Positions 47,588-57,232 of a stretch of 64,000 bases of DNA are shown here, one piece after another (the first letter of the stretch is position 1; every line of letters starts with the position of its first letter). The notes below the pieces were generated by a model. The model made no database searches and was not told where the DNA came from. It saw only the letters and a list, made by a program, of their open reading frames with translations. This DNA is from Chloroflexota bacterium (GTDB taxonomy: Bacteria > Chloroflexota > Anaerolineae > Aggregatilineales > Phototrophicaceae), in assembly GCA_016223085.1 (NCBI GenBank), contig JACRPS010000033.1, forward strand, positions 41,689-105,688, in the 5' to 3' direction. A program made the translations under genes and the position numbers.

Positions 47588-49072
47588 ATGAGCAGTCATG
47601 TCCGCTGGCTGATCTTGATTATCGTCCTGACCCTGTTTTGCATCTGGGTGGTACTGCCGGAAACACAGGGCATCCACCTTGATACCGACGGCGACGGCAA
47701 GGATGATATTAGCCTGAACGTCCAGCAAAGTCTTGGCCTCGATCTCGTCGGCGGCCTGCGTGTGCTGCTGCAATCTCAGCTTCCCCCCGGCAGTTTCTCC
47801 CCGGAAGACCTGCGAACCACTGCCAACAACGTTGAGCGCCGGGTGAATGCGCTCGGCGTTGGCGAAGCAACTGTACAGGTACAGGGCAATCATCGAATTC
47901 TGGTCGAGCTACCCGGCGTCCGTGACCCGCAGCAGGCGATTGAAACTATTCAACGCACCGCGCTGCTGGAGTTTGTCGACTTCAGCGGCCTGGCCGGGCA
48001 GGCGCAGCAGCTTGTCGGGCAAAAAATCCTGACCACCGAGCAGGTGCTCATCCAGCAGCAGCGCCAGTCCCCCACTGCTGAAACCACCCCCGAAGCGACC
48101 GCTGGCGCAGAACCCACCGCCGAAGCAACGGCCAGCGCCGGGGATACTTCCCAAATACCTACCGAGTCCCAGCCGCTTCTGAATCCAGCCACCGGGCAGC
48201 CGTTCCAGACTGTGATGACCGGCTCCGGGTTACAGGCGGCTGCCGCCCGACTATCACAGGGCGGACGCTGGGAAATCCAGTTTGAACTGACCCCCGAAGG
48301 CGGCAAAATCTTTGGCCCGTTCACCGGCGCGCGCATCGGCCAGCCACTGGCAATCGTGCTGGACGGCGTTGTTCTCTCCGCGCCGACTATCGAAGCGCAG
48401 TTGGACACCGGCGGCGTGATTACAGGCCAATTCACTGAAGAAGAAGCCAAAACACTGGCGCTGCAACTGCGCTCCGGCGCGCTGCCAATCCCGCTGGAAG
48501 TCATCAGCAGCGAAACCGTCGGCGCCACACTCGGCCAGCAGTCCGTTAACCTCAGCATCCGCGCCGGTGTTATCGGGGTAATGATCATTTTGGCGTTTAT
48601 GACCATCAATTACCGCGTTCCCGGCATTGCCGCCAGCCTGGGGCTGCTGGTCTTTGTGCTGCTGAACATGGCCATCTTCAAATTCATCCCCGTCACGCTC
48701 ACGCTGCCCGCCATCGTTGGTTTTCTGATTTCCATCGGTTCCGCTGTGGACGGTAATATTCTGATCTTCGAGCGGATGCGCGAGGAACTACGCGCCGGCA
48801 AGGACGTGGAGGCTGCCGTGCGGGAAGGCTTCTCCCGCGCCTGGAATTCCATCCGCGACTCGAACATTTCCACGATTCTCATCAGCGCCGTGCTGTTTTT
48901 GTTCGGGCAGACACCGGGCGCCAGTATTGTCAGCGGTTTCGCCGTTACGCTGGCCCTGGGTCTTACGCTGAATTTGTTTACTGCCATCATTGTGACACGA
49001 ACGTTCCTGCATGTCCTGCTGACCTTCCTCAAGCGCCCGGCTGAAAACCGCCGCTGGTTGATGGGTGTCTAA
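47588..49072 (+). CDS. secD: Protein translocase subunit SecD
   Basis: This 494-residue RND-type protein uses the proton gradient to help complete export of Sec substrates. The N-terminal helix (about 7-25) is followed by SLGLDLVGGLRVLLQ, a first periplasmic-type domain with VERRVNALGVGEATVQVQG, a low-complexity Ala/Thr-rich insert (about 160-200), LDGVVLSAPTIEAQ, and six C-terminal helices with SIGSAVDGNILIFERMREE, where the conserved aspartate sits. SecF follows by 18 bases. Confidence 0.94.
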   Translation: MSSHVRWLILIIVLTLFCIWVVLPETQGIHLDTDGDGKDDISLNVQQSLGLDLVGGLRVLLQSQLPPGSFSPEDLRTTANNVERRVNALGVGEATVQVQGNHRILVELPGVRDPQQAIETIQRTALLEFVDFSGLAGQAQQLVGQKILTTEQVLIQQQRQSPTAETTPEATAGAEPTAEATASAGDTSQIPTESQPLLNPATGQPFQTVMTGSGLQAAAARLSQGGRWEIQFELTPEGGKIFGPFTGARIGQPLAIVLDGVVLSAPTIEAQLDTGGVITGQFTEEEAKTLALQLRSGALPIPLEVISSETVGATLGQQSVNLSIRAGVIGVMIILAFMTINYRVPGIAASLGLLVFVLLNMAIFKFIPVTLTLPAIVGFLISIGSAVDGNILIFERMREELRAGKDVEAAVREGFSRAWNSIRDSNISTILISAVLFLFGQTPGASIVSGFAVTLALGLTLNLFTAIIVTRTFLHVLLTFLKRPAENRRWLMGV

Positions 49073-49090
49073 CCCAAGGAGAACGATACG

Positions 49091-50047
49091 ATGTTTAACA
49101 TCGTCGAAAAACGCCGCTGGTATTACACCTTTTCGGGTCTCATCATCATCCCCGGTCTGATTATCATGCTGTACTCGATTATCACGACCGGCCAGCCATT
49201 CCGCTTCAGCATTGATTTCCAGGGCGGCAGCATCTACGAACTGCAATTTACGGAAGCCGGTGCGACTGAAGAAAACATCCGGCAGGTGTTTGAACAGGTG
49301 GGCGACACCAACCCGCTCATCCAGCAGTTGGGCAACCCCGGCGACTACCGCTGGTCGGTGCGCACCGGCTTCCACAACGACGAGGAAACACGCCAGATTC
49401 AGGAACGGCTGAACGCTATTGCCCCGCTGAACCGCGACGCACTTCGTGTTGAAAATGTATCGGCCACCATCGGGCGCGAAGTGACCCAGGCGGCGTTTTT
49501 GGCTGTCGTGGTCGCCGCCCTCATCGTCACCGGCTTTATCGTGCTGGCCTTCCGGCAGGTGCCGGATGCCGTGCGCTACGGCGCATGCGCCATTCTGGCG
49601 ATGATTCACGACGTGCTGATTGTCTCCGCCATTATGTCGCTGATGGGGCTGCTGTTTGGGTGGGAAGTGGACGCGCTGTTCCTGACCGCCGTGTTGATGG
49701 TCGTCGGCTTCTCCATTCAGGACACCATTGTGCTGTTCGACCGCATCCGCGAAAACATCCCAAAGTTCCTGGGCGAACCCTACGAAACCATCGTTAACCG
49801 CAGCATCCTGGAAACCATTCACCGGTCGCTGACCACCCAGATTAACGTGTTCTTCGTGATGATCGCCATCATGCTGTTTGGCGGCGAGAGCATCAAACAT
49901 TTTGTATTTATTCTGTTTGTCGGCCTGCTCACCGGTTCGTACTCCTCCATCTTCATCGCCGTCCCGCTGCTGGTGTCGTGGGAGAAGGGTGAACTGCCAC
50001 TGGTGAACCGGCGCCGCGATTTGCAGCCCGCCGAAGCTGAGGCCTAG
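49091..50047 (+). CDS. secF: Protein translocase subunit SecF
   Basis: This 318-residue partner of SecD begins with FNIVEKRRWYYTFSGLIIIPG and FSIDFQGGSIYELQF, has one extracellular domain (about 45-130), and five further helices with LAMIHDVLIVSAIMSLMG and VGFSIQDTIVLFDRIREN, carrying the conserved aspartates used for proton movement. AAGGAGAACG precedes the ATG. It ends the yajC-secD-secF operon; the dehydrogenase gene starts 5 bases later and may be read through. Confidence 0.94.
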   Translation: MFNIVEKRRWYYTFSGLIIIPGLIIMLYSIITTGQPFRFSIDFQGGSIYELQFTEAGATEENIRQVFEQVGDTNPLIQQLGNPGDYRWSVRTGFHNDEETRQIQERLNAIAPLNRDALRVENVSATIGREVTQAAFLAVVVAALIVTGFIVLAFRQVPDAVRYGACAILAMIHDVLIVSAIMSLMGLLFGWEVDALFLTAVLMVVGFSIQDTIVLFDRIRENIPKFLGEPYETIVNRSILETIHRSLTTQINVFFVMIAIMLFGGESIKHFVFILFVGLLTGSYSSIFIAVPLLVSWEKGELPLVNRRRDLQPAEAEA

Positions 50048-50052
50048 CCCTC

Positions 50053-50997
50053 ATGCGCGCACTCGTATTTGACGGCCAACTGCGCCTGGCAACCGTGCCT
50101 CCTCCGCAGCCGCAGACCGGCCAGGCGTTGTTAAAACTGCGGCGCGCCGGCATCTGCAATACCGACCTGGAACTGGTGGCCGGGCTATACCACTTCACTG
50201 GCATCCTGGGGCACGAGTTTGTCGCCGAAGTGGAGCAGGGGCCATCCCATCTGATCGGCCAGCGCGTGGTCGGGGAGATTAACATCGGCTGCGGCCAGTG
50301 CGACTTCTGTCAGCGTGGGATTTCCAGCCAGTGCCGCAACCGGAGCGCGGTTGGCATTCACCAGCATCCGGGCGCTTTTGCCGACTACCTGGCCCTCAGC
50401 GCGTCGAACCTCCATCACGTACCCGACAGTATCAGCGACGATACGGCGGTATTTGTTGAACCGCTGGCTGCGGCGCTGCAAATCATGGAAGGCGTGCACA
50501 TTTCGCCGCGCGACCGGATCATCGTACTGGGCTTAGGTAAGTTGGGGATGCTGGCCGTTCAGGTGCTTCGCCTGACCGGCGCGGATGTGATCGGCGTGGT
50601 CCGGCACGAAAAACAGTCCCAACTGCTCAGCCGCTGGGGCATCACCGCCTGCACCTACCAGGATTTGGAGTCGGAACGGGCGCAGGTAGTGGTGGACTGC
50701 ACCGGGCAGGCCAGCGGTTTCAGCGATGCTCTCCATCTGGTGGAAGCGCGCGGAACCATCGTCCTTAAAAGCACTTACGAAGGTTTGCCCCAGGTCAACC
50801 TGACCCAGGTAGCCGCGCGCGAAATACGGATTGTCGGCAGCCGCTGCGGGCCGTTTGAGGCCGCGCTGCGCCTGCTCCAGGCTGGGCTGGTGGATGTGGA
50901 ATCGCTGATCGAGGCGCGTTACCCGTTTGCTGCCGCGCCGGACGCCATGCAGCACGCCGGGCAGCGCGGTACGCTCAAGGTGCTGCTGGATTTCTAG
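50053..50997 (+). CDS. Zinc-dependent alcohol dehydrogenase-like protein (MDR superfamily)
   Basis: This 314-residue medium-chain dehydrogenase has catalytic zinc ligands in AGICNTDLEL and GHEFVAEVE, a structural zinc cluster in CGQCDFCQRGISSQC, and an NAD(P)-binding fold with IIVLGLGKLGMLAVQVLRL (GxGxxG). The substrate is unknown; it resembles sorbitol or threonine dehydrogenase-like members in size but is somewhat shorter. It is adjacent to secF and its stop overlaps the convergent kinase stop by 4 bases. Confidence 0.88.
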   Translation: MRALVFDGQLRLATVPPPQPQTGQALLKLRRAGICNTDLELVAGLYHFTGILGHEFVAEVEQGPSHLIGQRVVGEINIGCGQCDFCQRGISSQCRNRSAVGIHQHPGAFADYLALSASNLHHVPDSISDDTAVFVEPLAAALQIMEGVHISPRDRIIVLGLGKLGMLAVQVLRLTGADVIGVVRHEKQSQLLSRWGITACTYQDLESERAQVVVDCTGQASGFSDALHLVEARGTIVLKSTYEGLPQVNLTQVAAREIRIVGSRCGPFEAALRLLQAGLVDVESLIEARYPFAAAPDAMQHAGQRGTLKVLLDF

Positions 50998-52214
50998 CGG
51001 GTTGCTACTGGCAGGGTAATGGCGAACGTCGAGCCAACACCCGGTTCGCTTTCCAGGGTGATCTGGCCGCCGTGCGCTTCGATGATATGCTTGGCAATTG
51101 CCAGCCCCAGTCCGGTGCCCTGCGTAAAGCCGGCAGTATCCGCCACGCGGAAGAACTTCTCAAACATGTGCTTCTGGTGCTCTTTGGAGATGCCGAAGCC
51201 GGTATCCTGCACCGCCACCTGAACAAACGGCTTGTCACCACTGCCCACCGCCTGCAGATGGACGGTAATCCGCCCGTGTTCGCGGTTGTACTTGATCGCA
51301 TTGGTCAGCAGATTCAGCAGCACCTGTTTGACCTTGCCCCGGTCTGCCGTTACCGTGTATTTATTCCCGTCCACGCCAATCGAGACATCTTTGGCATGAG
51401 CCTGCGGTAACACCACGTCAATACTCTCCCGAATCAGGTCGCCCAGATCAAACCGGGTGAGATCAAGCCGGGTGCGCCCGGATTCCAGCCGCGCCAGGTC
51501 CAGAAATTCGCTGGTCAGGCGAATCAGTCGCTCGGTTTCGTTCTGCATCGTCTGGATAATATCCTGACTGCGGTTCGCCGGCAGATCGGGACGGAGCAGC
51601 AGCACGGTGCTGGCTTTCAGCGCCGCCAGCGGGGTGCGCAGTTCGTGCACCATCTCCGCAATGAAGTCGCTTTGCTGGAACAGCCGCGCGTTTTCAATCG
51701 CAATCGCTGCCTGGCTGGCAAGTACGGTCAGCGTGGTAATATCGTCTTCCTCAAACGTCGCGCCTTCCAGCTTGTTCACGGCCTGCAGGCAGCCGATCAC
51801 CTTCGTGTGCGTGCGCATCGGCACACCGAGCAGATTACGGGTATGGAATTCAATTGTATCATCCACCCGGCGGCTCCAGCCCGGCTCTTTCGACACATCT
51901 TCAATCACGCGCGGTTCGCCGTGTGTCACAATCCAGCCGGCGATGCTGCCCTCCATCGGCACGACGATTTTTTCCATCTCGTGCGGGTTAATGTTCGACG
52001 CGATTTCAAAGCGCAGTTCACCTGATGCCGGGTCGAGCAGCATGATCGAGGCCGCTTCCGTGTTCGTCAGGTCTTTGGCTGCCGAAATGATCTTACGCAG
52101 CAGCGAGGCCAGATCGAGCGTGGAGTTTAACTGCATACTGATTTCCAGCAACTGCTGGTAGCGCGACAGCAGCGAACTGGTCCGGCTGGCATCCAGGCTT
52201 GAAGCAAGAGTCAT
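50994..52214 (-). CDS. GAF-domain sensor histidine kinase
   Basis: This 406-residue soluble kinase has a GAF domain (about 18-170), a HisKA domain with the phospho-acceptor histidine in EMVHELRTPLAALKAS (about residue 188), and a HATPase domain with NLLTNAIKYNRE, DTGFGISKEH and GLGLAIAKHI. There are no membrane helices. Its start overlaps the sir2 stop by 4 bases and it is the third gene after the REC-CpaE gene, so it may phosphorylate that response regulator. Confidence 0.92.
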   Translation of the reverse strand: MTLASSLDASRTSSLLSRYQQLLEISMQLNSTLDLASLLRKIISAAKDLTNTEAASIMLLDPASGELRFEIASNINPHEMEKIVVPMEGSIAGWIVTHGEPRVIEDVSKEPGWSRRVDDTIEFHTRNLLGVPMRTHTKVIGCLQAVNKLEGATFEEDDITTLTVLASQAAIAIENARLFQQSDFIAEMVHELRTPLAALKASTVLLLRPDLPANRSQDIIQTMQNETERLIRLTSEFLDLARLESGRTRLDLTRFDLGDLIRESIDVVLPQAHAKDVSIGVDGNKYTVTADRGKVKQVLLNLLTNAIKYNREHGRITVHLQAVGSGDKPFVQVAVQDTGFGISKEHQKHMFEKFFRVADTAGFTQGTGLGLAIAKHIIEAHGGQITLESEPGVGSTFAITLPVATR

Positions 52215-52972
52215 ACGCGTGTCTCCAGGCTGCTCACAATTTGCGGGAGTATCTCCGCTGCATCCGCGTGGATAACCAGTTCGGCCAGCGAATCCAGAGG
52301 GGTGGGTTCCAGGTTGACGATAATGAGCTTGCCGCCGTGGCGCCGCGTCAGCAGCGGAATATCGCTGGCCGGCGCGACTTCCAGCGACGACCCCACAATC
52401 AGCATCACGTCAGCTTTACGGGCAGCGTCCTGCGCGCCTAACAACTGCTGGATTGGCAACTGCTCCCCAAACAGGATGACGTTGGGTTTCAGCACACTGC
52501 CGCAGCCGGGGCAGTAGGGTACCCGCCGGTCTTCCAGATACCGGGTGATGATTGGTTCTGCCGGGTAGACGGCAAAACAGTGGATGCAGGTCGCTTCCCG
52601 CAGATGGCCGTGCAGTTCGTATACGGTGGTGCTGCCGGCGCGGCTGTGCAGCATATCAATGTTCTGGGTGATGACCGCGCCAAAGTTGCCAAACTTTTCC
52701 AGTTCAGCGACCGCATAATGCGCCGCGTTGGGTTTGGCGGCCAGCGTCACTTTTGCCAGCGGGTAAATCCAGTTGTAAAACGCAGCCGGATTCTGGCGAA
52801 AGCCGTAAATGCTGGCAACTTCCATCGGGTCGGCATTTGTCCACAGGCCGGAATGGGGACTGCGAAAATCCGGGATACCGGAAGGCGTGCTGATGCCGGC
52901 GCCGGTAAAGACAATCACTGACCTGGCCTGTTTCAGCAGCGCCGCCGCTGCCCGAATATCCTGTGAAACCAT
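52211..52972 (-). CDS. Sir2-family NAD-dependent protein deacylase
   Basis: This 253-residue sirtuin shows the NAD pocket FTGAGISTPSGIPDFRS, the catalytic region ITQNIDMLHSRAG and ELHGHLREA (with the catalytic histidine), four zinc-binding cysteines in CIHCF and CPGCGS, and VILFGEQLP. It removes acyl groups from lysines using NAD. It lies between a response regulator gene and a histidine kinase gene, sharing a 4-base overlap with the latter, an unusual partnership. Confidence 0.93.
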   Translation of the reverse strand: MVSQDIRAAAALLKQARSVIVFTGAGISTPSGIPDFRSPHSGLWTNADPMEVASIYGFRQNPAAFYNWIYPLAKVTLAAKPNAAHYAVAELEKFGNFGAVITQNIDMLHSRAGSTTVYELHGHLREATCIHCFAVYPAEPIITRYLEDRRVPYCPGCGSVLKPNVILFGEQLPIQQLLGAQDAARKADVMLIVGSSLEVAPASDIPLLTRRHGGKLIIVNLEPTPLDSLAELVIHADAAEILPQIVSSLETRV

Positions 52973-53004
52973 TTTTTGATTGCAAACAGATATCTATAAC
53001 CGCA

Positions 53005-54162
53005 TTAAGGGAGCATTTCGCCGCTGGGACCAGCCTTAACGCGCACGTTCAAATCTTCTGACAGCTTCATAATCTGGCTCGATACCACCGCGTTGGGCTG
53101 GTAGATCACCAGCGGCACCGCCGCTTTGGTCGCCTGGAACAACTGGTCGTGTGCCGCCGAGATAATCGCGCGGATTTCCTGCCCAATCGCCTGCTCGATC
53201 TCGTGCCAGGGCGTTTGTACGTTGGACGACGACCGGTTCACTACAACCACATGAGCGCGCCGGCTGCCATTGGCGTCAAGTTCGTGCAGGGCTTCCCGCG
53301 CCATTGCCAGCGCCACGTTGTTCGGTTCAACCACCAGGATGACCTGGTCCATCTCGCGCTGCAGGCGGCTCACAGTCTGGTTTAACTCGCTGCCCAGATC
53401 AAAGATCGCCGGACGCCCCATCGTTTTCAGACTGCGGACAACTGCCAGCGCCGCCTCAGCCGAATAGATCAACTGCGCTTCCTTCACCCGCGCTGACGAC
53501 AGCAGCGCCCGCAGGCCGGATTGGTGTACCACCAGTTCGCCGTCAATCAGCGACGAGCGAATGTCGTTGACCGGCTTGCTTAACACATTCGCCATGCCGT
53601 GGGAATGACCAAAGCCGATGGAAAGCCCCAGACTGCCGCTGCCCAGCCGGAAATCGGCCACTATCGGATTTTCCCCCACCAGCGTTAACGCGGCGGCCAC
53701 ATTAAGCGCCAGTGTGGTTGTGCCAACGCCACCTTTCGCGCCGATGAACCCAATTGCCAGCCCTTTGCTTGGCTCCTGCCGGCGCTGGCTGGCGGTGCGG
53801 GCCAGCATCGCCTTAACGCGCGACGCCAGTTCCGCCGGGTGCGTCGGCTTGGTCAGATAATCGTCGGCGCCCGCTTCAAACCCGGCTACTTTGTCATCCA
53901 CCAGCGTTTTGGCGGTGAACATGATGATCGGAATCGAGCGTGTATCGGCGTTGGCGCGCAGCCGTCGGCAGACTTCATAACCGTCCATGTCTGGCATCAT
54001 GACATCGAGAATAATCAGGTCGGGATGTTCATTCATGGCTTTGGTTAACGCCTGATTACCGGCATTAGCGGCCATCACCTCGTAGCCATGCCGCTGTAAC
54101 ATCAGACCGATCAGCTTCAAACTGTCAATGTCGTCATCCACGATCAGGATTTTGTCAGACAT
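53005..54162 (-). CDS. Response regulator fused to CpaE/TadZ-type MinD-like ATPase
   Basis: The product has 385 residues. A receiver domain (about 1-122) keeps IVDDD, phospho-acceptor Asp53 in IILDVMMPD, and the Lys in MFTAKT. An ATPase domain (about 135-370) has the deviant Walker A GAKGGVGTTTLALNVA and follows CpaE/TadZ, which place Tad pili at a cell pole and are relatives of MinD and FlhG. It is not next to any pilus gene in this window, but an archaellum-type operon lies 40 kb away, so a role in placing or counting that machine is conceivable. Sir2 and a GAF kinase follow in the same operon. Confidence 0.88.
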   Translation of the reverse strand: MSDKILIVDDDIDSLKLIGLMLQRHGYEVMAANAGNQALTKAMNEHPDLIILDVMMPDMDGYEVCRRLRANADTRSIPIIMFTAKTLVDDKVAGFEAGADDYLTKPTHPAELASRVKAMLARTASQRRQEPSKGLAIGFIGAKGGVGTTTLALNVAAALTLVGENPIVADFRLGSGSLGLSIGFGHSHGMANVLSKPVNDIRSSLIDGELVVHQSGLRALLSSARVKEAQLIYSAEAALAVVRSLKTMGRPAIFDLGSELNQTVSRLQREMDQVILVVEPNNVALAMAREALHELDANGSRRAHVVVVNRSSSNVQTPWHEIEQAIGQEIRAIISAAHDQLFQATKAAVPLVIYQPNAVVSSQIMKLSEDLNVRVKAGPSGEMLP

Positions 54163-54274
54163 GTTTCGACCGCGTTTACTGGGTTATTCGACGAATATGG
54201 TGACAGTCTAGCACGAAAGGATAGGCGGTGCAAGCGAAGCTCTTAATGATTGCCCTGTGCCGTGTAATGGAGGA

Positions 54275-54304
54275 TTGACGGGCGAATCCGGTGTGTGCTA
54301 TACT
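54275..54304 (+). promoter_or_regulatory. Promoter of valS
   Basis: TTGACG (54275-54280) and TATACT (54299-54304) are 18 bases apart, putting the transcript start near 54311, just before the T-box leader. Confidence 0.75.
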
Positions 54305-54310
54305 GCCACA

Positions 54311-54560
54311 TAATTCCAGATATAGTAACGACGATGAGTGGGAGGATCGGCAAACTCCCGGCGCTAGAGAGTGTGGGTCACTGGCTGGAAGCCCACTCGC
54401 ACAGGTTGCCGATGGTCGCCCAGGAGTTGCCCCGCTGAAAGCAGTAAGCGGGGCCGGGTTTGCCCGTTACAGCGTAATGAGTGCTCCGGCTGCTGCCGGG
54501 GAATCAAGGTGGTACCGCGAAAGAAGCCCTTTCGTCCTTGCAGGATGATGGGCTTTTTTG
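54311..54560 (+). ncRNA. T-box riboswitch controlling valS (GUC specifier)
   Basis: The leader shows each T-box part. Stem I has a 5' arm with GATCGGCAAAC near 54344, the AGAGAG and GGCTGGAA elements at about 54365-54380, and a 3' arm GTTGCCGAT at about 54405. The specifier loop follows with GTC (valine) at 54415-54417. The conserved T-box AAGGTGGTACCGCG lies at 54506-54519. Its TGGT bulge pairs with the NCCA end of a tRNA with discriminator A. A terminator stem (AAGCCC 54524-54529 with GGGCTT 54550-54555, then T's) overlaps the 3' side. Uncharged tRNA-Val is expected to stabilise the antiterminator and allow valS transcription. Confidence 0.93.
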
Positions 54561-54587
54561 ATTCAGCGTGTGGGAAAGGGAAAGCAC

Positions 54588-57215
54588 ATGTCGCAACCGA
54601 TGCCAAAAACGTTTAACTTCGCCGAAGCCGAACCCCGGCTCTACCACTGGTGGGAGCAGCATGGCTGGTTTAAGCCAGAGGTTGCGCCGCCGGATGCCGA
54701 GCCGTTTGTGATTAGTATGCCCCCGCCGAACGTCACCGGCGCGCTGCATCTCGGTCACGCGCTGACCGCCTCGATTGAAGACCTGATGATCCGTTACGAA
54801 CGGATGCGCGGCAAGGCCGTCCTGTGGGTGCCCGGCACCGACCACGCCGGCATCGCCACGCAGCTTCAGGTGGAGAAGATGCTACGAGACGAGGGCACCA
54901 GCCGCCAGGAGATCGGGCGCGAGGAGTTTCTGGCGCGCACCTGGGCCTGGAAGGAGAAATACGGCGGCACCATCCAGAACCAGCACCGTCGCCTGGGCGC
55001 AAGCTGCGACTGGGACCGCGAACGCTTTACCCTGGATGACGGCCTGTCCAATGCCGTTCAGGAAGTGTTTATCCACCTGTACGAGCAGGGCCTGATCTAC
55101 CGCGGCCCGCGTCTGGTGAACTGGAGTCCCGGGCTGCAAACAGCGGTGTCAGACCTCGAAGTGGAACGCGAGGAGGAACAGGGTAAGCTGTATTATTTTA
55201 AGTACCCGGTGGAAGGTGGTGACTTTATCCCGGTGGCGACCACGCGCCCGGAAACCATCCTGGGGGATACAGCAGTGTGTGTCCACCCGGAAGACCCCCG
55301 CTACCAGCCGTTCATCGGGAAAACGGCTTACGTGCCCATCCTGAACCGTCCGATTCCGATCATTGCGGATGAATATGTTGACCGCGATTTTGGCACCGGC
55401 GCGCTGAAGATCACCCCGGGACACGACTTCAACGACTACGAAATCGGCCAGCGCCACCATCTGCCGATCATCAACATCATGAACCGCGACGCGACCCTCA
55501 ACGAAGCCGCCGGCCCCTACGCCGGGTTGGACCGCTTCGTGGCCCGCGAAAAGCTGTGGCAGGACATGGAGGCCGCCGGCCTGACGATCAAAGTGGTGGA
55601 ACATACCATGATCGTGCCGCGCAGCCAGCGGGGCGGGGAAGTGGTTGAACCGCTGATTAGCACGCAGTGGTTCGTGAAAATACAACCACTGGCGGAGAAG
55701 GCCATCGCTGCTGTGCGTGATGGGCGTATCAAAATCGTGCCGGAACGGTTCGAGAAGGTCTATTACCACTGGCTGGAAAACATCGAGGACTGGTGTGTCA
55801 GCCGCCAGTTGTGGTGGGGACACCGTATCCCCGCCTGGTATGGACCAAACGGCGAAATCCATGTGGGCAAACAACCGCCGCAGGGCGACGGCTGGACGCC
55901 GGAAGAAGATGTGCTGGATACGTGGTTCAGCAGCGGCTTGTGGCCGTTCAGTACGCTGGGCTGGCCGGAGCAAACGCCGGATTTAAAGCGGTTTTACCCA
56001 ACCAGCGTCATGGAAACCGGCTATGACATCCTGTTCTTCTGGGTGGCGCGGATGATTATGCTGGGCCTGTGGTTCACCGGCGAAGTGCCGTTTACGACGG
56101 TGTATCTGCATGGCATGGTGCGGGATAAGTACGGACGCAAGTTCAGCAAGACCCTGGGCAATTCGACCGACCCGCTGGAGATCATGGATCAATACGGCAC
56201 CGATCCGTTACGCTTCACGCTCGTGACCAGTGGTTCACCCGGCAACGATCTGAATCTGGACAACGACCGGGTGGAAGCGAACTGGCGCTTTGTCAACAAA
56301 ATCTGGCAGATGGGCAACTTCATCACCGGCAATCTGGAGGGTGATCTGCCGCCCGGCCTGCCGCCCGCTTCCGAACTCGACCTGCCGTCGCGCTGGATTG
56401 TTAGCCGCCTGAACCGGCTGATTGGCAGCGTGCAGTATCTGTTCGACGCTTACCAGTACGGTGAAGCCGGTCGGCAAATCTACGAGTTCCTGTGGAACGA
56501 GTTCGCCGACTGGTACATCGAGATGAGCAAACACCCGCTGTACGAAGGTGACGCCGGGGCCAAAACGCACACCCGGCGGGTGCTGGTGACGGTGCTGGAC
56601 ACCTGCCTGCGCCTGCTGCACCCGTTTATGCCGTTTGTGACCGAAGAACTGTGGCAGTATCTGCCGCATCAGGGTGAGGCGCTCATGCTGGCGCGCTGGC
56701 CGGCGGTGAACGAAGCCTGCCTGGACGAACCGGCGGAAAACACCATGAACGTGCTGATGGACTTGGTGCGCGGCGTGCGCAACGTCCGCACCGAATACGG
56801 CGTGGACCCGGCGCGGCGCATTGAAGCGCTGGTGTCGCCCGGCAGCTACCGGGATGTGCTGCAGCAGTACAGCTACATCTTCGCGCGGCTGTGCAACGTC
56901 AGCCATCTGAAGCTGCTGGATGCCGGCGCCGGCGCGCCCGAACAGGCCGCTTCAGTGGTCGCCAGCGACGTGACACTGTATCTGCCGCTGGCCGGGATGG
57001 TGGATATTCAGGCCGAGTGCGACCGGTTGAATAAGGAACAGGCGCGGCTGGAGGAGCAGATCAAACGCTCCCAGGCGATGCTGGCGAACGAGCAGTTTGT
57101 CAGCCGGGCCAAACCGGAAGTGGTCGAACGGGAGCGTACCCGCCTGGCGGAATTGCAGGCATCCTCAACGCAGCTTGCCGAACGACTGGCGGCCCTGTGT
57201 AACGGGGCGAAATAA
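54588..57215 (+). CDS. valS: Valyl-tRNA synthetase
   Basis: This 875-residue class I synthetase has the HIGH-type motif in PPPNVTGALHLGHAL (about 44-47), an editing domain with VATTRPETILGDTAV, and the KMSKS-type loop KFSKTLGNSTDPLEI (about 518), followed by the anticodon domain and a C-terminal coiled coil (CDRLNKEQARLEEQI). It joins valine to tRNA-Val and is governed by the T-box leader upstream. The start at 54588 is preferred because GGGAAAGGGAAA precedes it and the upstream in-frame ATG lies in the terminator region. Confidence 0.95.
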   Translation: MSQPMPKTFNFAEAEPRLYHWWEQHGWFKPEVAPPDAEPFVISMPPPNVTGALHLGHALTASIEDLMIRYERMRGKAVLWVPGTDHAGIATQLQVEKMLRDEGTSRQEIGREEFLARTWAWKEKYGGTIQNQHRRLGASCDWDRERFTLDDGLSNAVQEVFIHLYEQGLIYRGPRLVNWSPGLQTAVSDLEVEREEEQGKLYYFKYPVEGGDFIPVATTRPETILGDTAVCVHPEDPRYQPFIGKTAYVPILNRPIPIIADEYVDRDFGTGALKITPGHDFNDYEIGQRHHLPIINIMNRDATLNEAAGPYAGLDRFVAREKLWQDMEAAGLTIKVVEHTMIVPRSQRGGEVVEPLISTQWFVKIQPLAEKAIAAVRDGRIKIVPERFEKVYYHWLENIEDWCVSRQLWWGHRIPAWYGPNGEIHVGKQPPQGDGWTPEEDVLDTWFSSGLWPFSTLGWPEQTPDLKRFYPTSVMETGYDILFFWVARMIMLGLWFTGEVPFTTVYLHGMVRDKYGRKFSKTLGNSTDPLEIMDQYGTDPLRFTLVTSGSPGNDLNLDNDRVEANWRFVNKIWQMGNFITGNLEGDLPPGLPPASELDLPSRWIVSRLNRLIGSVQYLFDAYQYGEAGRQIYEFLWNEFADWYIEMSKHPLYEGDAGAKTHTRRVLVTVLDTCLRLLHPFMPFVTEELWQYLPHQGEALMLARWPAVNEACLDEPAENTMNVLMDLVRGVRNVRTEYGVDPARRIEALVSPGSYRDVLQQYSYIFARLCNVSHLKLLDAGAGAPEQAASVVASDVTLYLPLAGMVDIQAECDRLNKEQARLEEQIKRSQAMLANEQFVSRAKPEVVERERTRLAELQASSTQLAERLAALCNGAK

Positions 57216-57232
57216 ACGGAGCAACCATCAAA

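Noticed and set aside
48788..49900. Minus-strand open frame of 370 codons opposite secD and secF
   Set aside because: secD and secF are unmistakable on the plus strand; the other frame is a shadow.
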